From Owenia fusiformis (taxonomy: Eukaryota; Annelida; Polychaeta; Sabellida; Oweniidae), in assembly GCA_903813345.2 (NCBI GenBank), contig CAIIXF020000012.1, positions 14,488,932 through 14,552,931 of the forward strand: 64,000 bases of DNA, read 5' to 3'. Below the pieces are notes generated by a model that was given only the letters and a program-made list of their open reading frames with translations, did not search any database and was not told the origin of the DNA. Positions 58,456 through 64,000 of the stretch are shown here, piece after piece. A program made the translations under genes and the position numbers. The number at the start of each line of letters is the position of its first letter. Position 1 is the stretch's first letter.

Positions 58456-59075
58456 ATATAAGACACATTTATTGAAATATTTTACTTTGATCTTGCCTGT
58501 TATAATACTGTTAAGAATCTCTGTTACTCTTTCAACCCAGACATAGAAGATATACATACACTGGCATAAAATGCACTATATGGTCTTATTATTTGATCAG
58601 GAATAATACCTGTATTATCAAAGAGGTTTTCAAGTGTATCATGACCTCACAGGTACCACACTGGTCATTGATTCCATACTCCTAATATCACCAAATATCC
58701 GAGCACGATAACGATCAGTGATCTTTAAATTTTGTAGATGAATGATGCTGCAGTGTGTTCTGTAGATTATGCATATAGGACTTTCTATCAATATGGTTTT
58801 GAGGTATAAAACATATAAAGGACATCCACTACAGAAAGATGAACACCTTGTAGATATCACACAAACAGGTTGTTCACTTTCGAAGGCATGTATCGTGGGA
58901 CACCCTGTACTAAAATCCACTCAGTCAGTTGTAGAAGAATTTCAGTTTGTAAAGATTACAAGTGTATTTACAAGACATGTTGAAGACCCTTAAACACTGA
59001 AGACATTATAGCTAGTATGCATTCTATGTTGAAAGTCTCCCTGCATGGATTGCACAGATACCAAGGGGTCTGTAC

Positions 59076-62000
59076 TTATGAGGCTCCTGGAACCTTAGCT
59101 AAGATCTGTAAGTAGACAAATAGAAATAATACAATGTTAATGAAATAATACATGTATGGTAACATATACCAGCATTATTTATTTAACAATGTGAACCGTA
59201 TACAATAGGAATGCTAACTTAGCAGTAATGTTAACTCAATACAATGTTAACTTAAACAGTGATGTCAACTTTGTTATTACAGGTGAAGTAAACTAACTTT
59301 CAAATGATGCCAACTCTGTGTGAAATTTATTTCAATTTATTGACATCAACAATACTACTGACTGATGTCAATTTATCACGGGATTGTCAAAATATTAAAA
59401 TTTACAAAAATATGCCAATTTTGAGGTGTAAATTTACTGAAATGATGTCAACTTAATTAAATGATGTCAACTAACTAAAAATATGTCAACTTACTTTACT
59501 AAAATGATGTCAACTTACTGTAACTTACTTAACGACTTCATGAAAATGATGCCAACTTATTTTGATGATTTCAACTTATTTATGTGATGTCACCTTAATT
59601 TAATGATGTCAACTTACTTTAGTGATGTCAACTCCAGTGAGTGCCTGTACAGTTGGTGGGAGACCACTCAACAGTCTGCTGACCTCTGCTGTTGTACGAT
59701 CATCTCCTACCATTACAATGCTATCTGTCTTCGCCAATGGAGCTGAAATCTCAGCTGCGATCTACAAGTAAATGATTTTGTTACCGACAATGTTCCCAAA
59801 TAAAAAAAGAAGTAATTTTATAGTACATGTAATGCGTTGATTACCTATAGTCATAAATAAATTATATTTGCAAAGATCCATGGATGTCAGAATATGAGAT
59901 CTCTAATTTTGATAAGCAGGTTGCATAATATACATCAGAACAGCCATCGTGAAAATGATGAATGAGAAATTATTTCATGTTGTACATGTACAAAGGAATA
60001 AGTTAGCATACAATCCGTATACTTTTGACAAAAGCATTCATCTTTTTCATATTATAGCTATAAAGGAATCTCTTCTTTGATCACTGAAGGGAGCTGTGAA
60101 TACAGAATACAATAAGTAAAATGTGACACAAAAGGACTACACCAGCAATTTGCGGCCATTCATTTGATGCAATTATCATCCAAGAATTTGGTGTCATTCC
60201 ACAGTGGTTCGACATTGAAATGGTTTTTCTTCAGTTTGACAGTGCAACAGTACCAAATTATATTACGATAAAGATTTTAAGTTAACCTCGAATTTGGACC
60301 AAATCAAGTAACTCTATACAGTATTAAAGTTACCAAAAGGCATTATTTTACTAAAAATGGTGGCCATTTTGAATTTAGTGGCCATCTTGAAAATTATATG
60401 AATATGGAGGTATACCTTGGGGAGAGTCTCCAGTACAAGACTAGTAACGGCAGCATCTCCATACTGTTTGTAGGCACTAGCCTTCAGTCTCATCTTCTCA
60501 GCCTCTGCCTTACCAACAGCCTCAATAGCTGCAGCCTCTGCTGCACCAACAAGCCTGATCCTCTCACCATCAGCCTTGGCTGCTTCAACAGTCTGGGTCC
60601 TAATTAGGAGAAATAGGGAAAATTATTAAACAGGGGCTATGCATAGTTTAGAAGAAAAGGATCATATAATCATGGTACTCACACAGTACACTCGATCAAA
60701 TATGATACAAACCTTAATTTGGATTATACTGTAGTGAGAAAAAATAACCCACAAAGAAAACAGCATTTGAAGTTTAAGAGATGGGTCCTATTTTAGGTGG
60801 AAATGGGGGAAACAATACTCAGCGGTGGCGGTAGGCATATATTTTTGTGAGTCATCATGACTCAGGTAGTTTCAAAAAAGTGAGTCACAAGAAAAAAAGT
60901 TGAGTCAAAGCTATAAAAGTGTTTTTCTTGAGTAAAAATGCATACAAAATGTAGAAACCACATACAAAATCTATTTTTTGATTTTGTGCATACCTTTTAT
61001 TGTACTCTTATAGCACATTAACAACTAACAATTAATTAATTAGGCAATTGCAAGAAAAATGTCACTATTAATCATCTGATTATCTGGTCCAGCGAGTCAT
61101 GGGTGTGAATGGAGTGGGAGAGGAGTTTCTCCCTGTGTGGAGTTACACAAATTGGGGTCAAAGCGTTTCATGTTGAAATTCAACATGTTTGCAATCATTC
61201 CAAAGTCTAAAACGGCAATATAAGTCCGACCACAATACTGGGCATCATTTAAATTGAATACGGTAGAATCTTGTAATTATAGCTGATCAAATGAAACCGA
61301 AAGTAGATTTGTTTTCATACCTAATTTATCATCATTACCCCCCTTAATGTGCGATCGACTGGATTTTCATGTGCCCATTATCTATCTTCATAGGATCAGC
61401 TTCAAATCTAGTGAATCGAAGATCTTAACTTGAGGGAGTTATTGAAAATACTTGGTGAAAACTTACGATAGATCGGTCACTGTGAGCACCATTAATAAAC
61501 CTACTGCGCATTACATCTGCGCATGCTGATGAAGGGGACGGCTCAAGGAAACTTGCTAACTTAGCGAAGGAATTTTGCGAACTTGCGAAGGAAACTAAAG
61601 GTTCGTAAATCTAGCGTGTGAACATTCAAGGGAAGATTTTATGGTAATTTAGATAAATATACGATCACTAAAATCCTTAGAAGGGAGTATGAAATTAATA
61701 AATTATTGTTCAATGTTATGTTCGTTTTATTGCATTTTTGATACGCCCCCTAGCAACGTGCTTCACGAGATAAACAAATCGAGGGATCGATCAATGTTTT
61801 CAAGTTTATCATTGAATCTGAATCACAGGGCTTTAAAAATTATATGAAATACCGAAATGAGAAAATGATCGGTAGGAAGGAGTCTCGATTGCGCTGAACG
61901 AAATGTTAGATTTCCGGAATTAGCAAAATTATAAATTTGATCAATCACGTATTTTCACGTATAGGGATCAATTTAACCAAGTACCAAGCGGGGATTTTGC

Positions 62001-62610
62001 ATGTGAAACAAACGTGCGTCAGAAAGACTCGGTAGACAATGAATATTTGCGTCAGAGTTGCAAAAATGTGAGTAAAAAACGTAAAAAATTGCGTTAACGC
62101 CACCTCTGAATACTATACCCAAAAAGATTGTCAAAGCTGACACAACACACAGTGACAAATAGAATATTTACCCATCATGCCCAAAATCAAATCAGATATT
62201 GTCGTAAAGTTGACTGGATCGGTGCTTTGATAACAATATTTTTATGGTGTAAAGTAGTGCCCTTGCAATGCCTAGTGGAATGGCCCTTAGCTCAATTCCT
62301 GCACACATGCATGTCATCAGCACAAGAAATCACCAATATAGCACTTTGAAAAAGTGCAATACAAAATGAGAGTAGAACACCGAAATCATCCATACCTGTT
62401 ACCATCAGCCAACTGTTCCACCTTGTAGGCTTCAGCCTCAGCTGGTCTCTTTACAATTGCCGTCAACTCCTTCTCTTTACGTAAGATCTCTTTCTCTTCA
62501 ATATCAATGAGTTTACGACGTTCAACGACCTCAATCTCAATTTCCTCACTACGGATCTTCTGTTTCTCTTTAGCTGCCTGGAGCTCATAGGCCAACTCAG
62601 ATTCTGCTTT
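59076..62610 (-). CDS. FLOT2: Flotillin-2, C-terminal 190 residues (5' exons outside window)
   Basis: Exons, 5' to 3': 62610-62396, 60599-60416, 59761-59618, 59105-59076. They total 573 nt in frame, ending in TAA at 59078-59076. The encoded part is the flotillin coiled-coil domain: ELAYELQAAKEKQKIR, EEIEIEVVERRK and RPAEAEAYKVEQLADGN, then EAEKMRLKASAYKQYGDAA. The family-typical end is LTGVDITK followed by a short tail, ILAKVPGAS. This matches FLOT2 better than FLOT1 (EEIEIEV, KQYGDAA, VDI). Flotillins form large oligomeric membrane microdomain scaffolds via an N-terminal SPFH domain, which must lie beyond 64000; I found no further exon in 62611-64000. The donor of the 59618 exon sits at the edge of a degenerate repeat array of the same sequence (59205-59640). 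Confidence 0.94.
59205..59640. repeat. Degenerate array of 'GATGTCAACTTAC' units overlapping a FLOT2 exon end and donor
   Basis: Variants of ATGATGTCAACTTA occur at least a dozen times at irregular spacing (about 15-35 bases). On the minus strand the unit reads GTTGACATCAnTnAAGTAAG, which is the FLOT2 exon end coding VDITK plus its 5' splice site. The genuine copy is at 59615-59632. Confidence 0.8.
60820..62108. mobile_element. 1,289-bp CAG(A/C)GGTGGCG-ended element with 6-bp repeat AATACT
   Basis: The left end CAGCGGTGGCGGTAGGC and right end GCGTTAACGCCACCTCTG are imperfect inverted repeats. AATACT directly flanks both (60814-60819, 62109-62114). A GTGAGT word follows each end internally. 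The CAGnGGTG terminus suggests a hAT-type mobiliser. No transposase frame is visible. Located in the FLOT2 intron between exons 62396 and 60599. Confidence 0.75.
62127..62370. repeat. Repeat R4, second copy
   Basis: It starts GATTGTCAAAGCTGACACAA and carries ACACACAGTGACAAATAGAA and TTTACCCATCATGCCC. It ends in the hairpin AATATAGCACTTTGAAAAAGTGC, matching the copy at 34340-35215. It ends only 26 bases before the donor-side edge of the FLOT2 exon at 62396. Confidence 0.65.
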
Positions 62611-64000
62611 CTGAAAGTTGCAGAAATGAAATTCATACGATTTTTTATTGATTTTTTATTTCAAGTGTGTTCAGATGGAGTTAAAATAGCTTCAGTTGTG
62701 GAAAAATAACATTTATTTCATCAGAGGGAGAAGGTAAATTAAATGATGATTTCGTTAGTATAGTAAGACATGTACATCCGATTTTTGACCATCATAATAA
62801 TGGAAATGTAAGATTCTTAATATTTTAACTTCTTTTTTTAGAAAGGATGGAGGATGTTATTTTTCAAATCTAAAAATTAACTTCATTTTAACAACTCTTT
62901 AAATTTAGGCACCAACCCTTGCATGGGATGAAAGGGAGAAACTGCATTAAATTTTTGTGAGCATATATCTACTTTTAAAGAAAAACATTGGTATCTGCTT
63001 TCTGAAAAACTAGGTATAATCCAAAACTGGGGAGGGGGGGGTGAATGTCAATTCATATATACATATATATATATTCTATATACATATATATATATACATA
63101 TCTAAAGTTTGATAATGTATAGAACAAAATAAATATATTATTTTCTTCAAACTTTTATGAGATAGATGATAATGTATAAGCCCTCCCAACATGAAAGGAA
63201 TAAAACCCCTGACAATAAATTCTGGTACATTTGATATACACACCACTAAACAGGCTATGCTTTCTGGTTGCATTTCACTAGACTGTATATAAGACTAACA
63301 ATCATTGATTCCTGAAATAGGTTAATAAACCAGTAACGACCCTTACAAAAAAATATCCAAAATATGTTAAAATCTTCCCAAAAACATGCAATTACAAAAT
63401 ATCATCGGAGAGAGAATGCTCTTAAGCAATACCCCAAATTTTGTGAGTCAAATCATTGTATGTGTACTTATTCTTATAAAATATGTTATAAGCATATGTA
63501 TTTTATTACAAGGGAATGGATCTGGGTCTACAATTATAGCAATTATGGCTCTATTCCAGAATTGCAGAGTTATCTAAATCCAAACTGTTTGGCTAGCAGA
63601 TGGATCAATTTGTGGAATATTGCAGAGTGCAACATCGAACTTGCAAATTCTGAATCATAGCAATTCTTATAATCCAAGGCATTTCATATAATACTTCAGG
63701 GAATATACTGCTTAATAAATAGTATGGAGGCATAGCAGTAATAGCAGTGAAGAATTTGGGAGTTCTAGACTATAATAGTTATATGTACAGTAAAACTTGT
63801 AAAGTAGAATACTTCTGTTAGTGGAACACCTCCAGGAAGCATTTTCCAGAGTTCCATGAATAACTCAATAAATGTTAAATAAACCTCTAGAAGTGGAACA
63901 CCTTTACCAAAAGTGTTCCACTAACACAGGTTTTGCTGCATTCATTTAACATTGGTGAGGTATCTAAAGGGAGAGTAAAATTGTAGGTCCAACAATATTG
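62611..64000. other. FLOT2 intron sequence at window edge
   Basis: No exon was found on either strand. It contains an AT dinucleotide-rich stretch (63050-63105), a G run near 63030, and a 'GTGGAACACCT / GGTGTTCCACT' dispersed repeat at 63810-63960 like that at 31180-31400. Confidence 0.5.

Larger units (their letters stand above)
55025..59070. other. Convergent SIRT4/FLOT2 3' flanks, AT-rich
   Basis: No exon is supported. AATAAA near 55592 could end SIRT4. An element-like terminus, ACAGGGTGTTTCATTTCTTA, lies near 55724 with a weak partner near 56040. A copy of the CAGGCC MITE (56381-56560) ends in a poly-G run of about 20. The FLOT2 3' UTR probably occupies part of 55.7-59.0 kb. Confidence 0.45.

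Noticed and set aside
63364-63660. Frame at 63364-63660 as a coding exon
   Set aside because: It has no similarity to flotillin or any recognised domain, is rich in Tyr/Ile as expected from AT-rich DNA, and has no splice context.

Overview
The window is intron-rich, AT-rich nuclear DNA from an animal. Its genes have GT-AG introns and orthologues across Metazoa, and it is packed with short inverted-repeat transposons and minisatellites. Gene content and repeat style fit a marine invertebrate deuterostome; a hemichordate (acorn worm) is my best guess, but this is inference.

Layout from left to right: a 1.1 kb inverted-repeat element; a very large exon encoding a zinc-finger protein with 26 C2HC fingers (+); a 139-bp minisatellite and several small DNA transposons; ACOT8, peroxisomal acyl-CoA thioesterase (-, 8 coding exons); ODAD1/CCDC63, an outer dynein arm docking coiled coil (+, 11 coding exons); about 10 kb of nested transposons centred on a 4.5 kb long-TIR element; UBE2G1, a ubiquitin-conjugating enzyme (-, 5 exons); SIRT4, a mitochondrial sirtuin (+, 4 coding exons); and the last four exons of FLOT2, flotillin-2 (-), whose 5' part lies beyond the right edge. 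The genes alternate in orientation (+ - + - + -), so ACOT8/ODAD1 and UBE2G1/SIRT4 are divergent pairs and the others converge. They do not form one pathway.

All splice models were built by hand. The summed coding lengths are exact multiples of three: ACOT8 909 nt, ODAD1 1662 nt, UBE2G1 510 nt, SIRT4 1005 nt. Every predicted intron has GT-AG ends.

The most striking pattern is that three of the genes have a tandem array growing across a splice junction. ACOT8 has seven copies of an intron 3' end plus exon start, in frame. ODAD1 has five copies of an exon end plus donor. FLOT2 has a degenerate array sharing an exon end plus donor motif. SIRT4 has a smaller duplication over its stop codon. The other main point is a long-TIR transposon carrying decayed copies of a large, unnamed protein that I recall as repetitive in invertebrate genomes.
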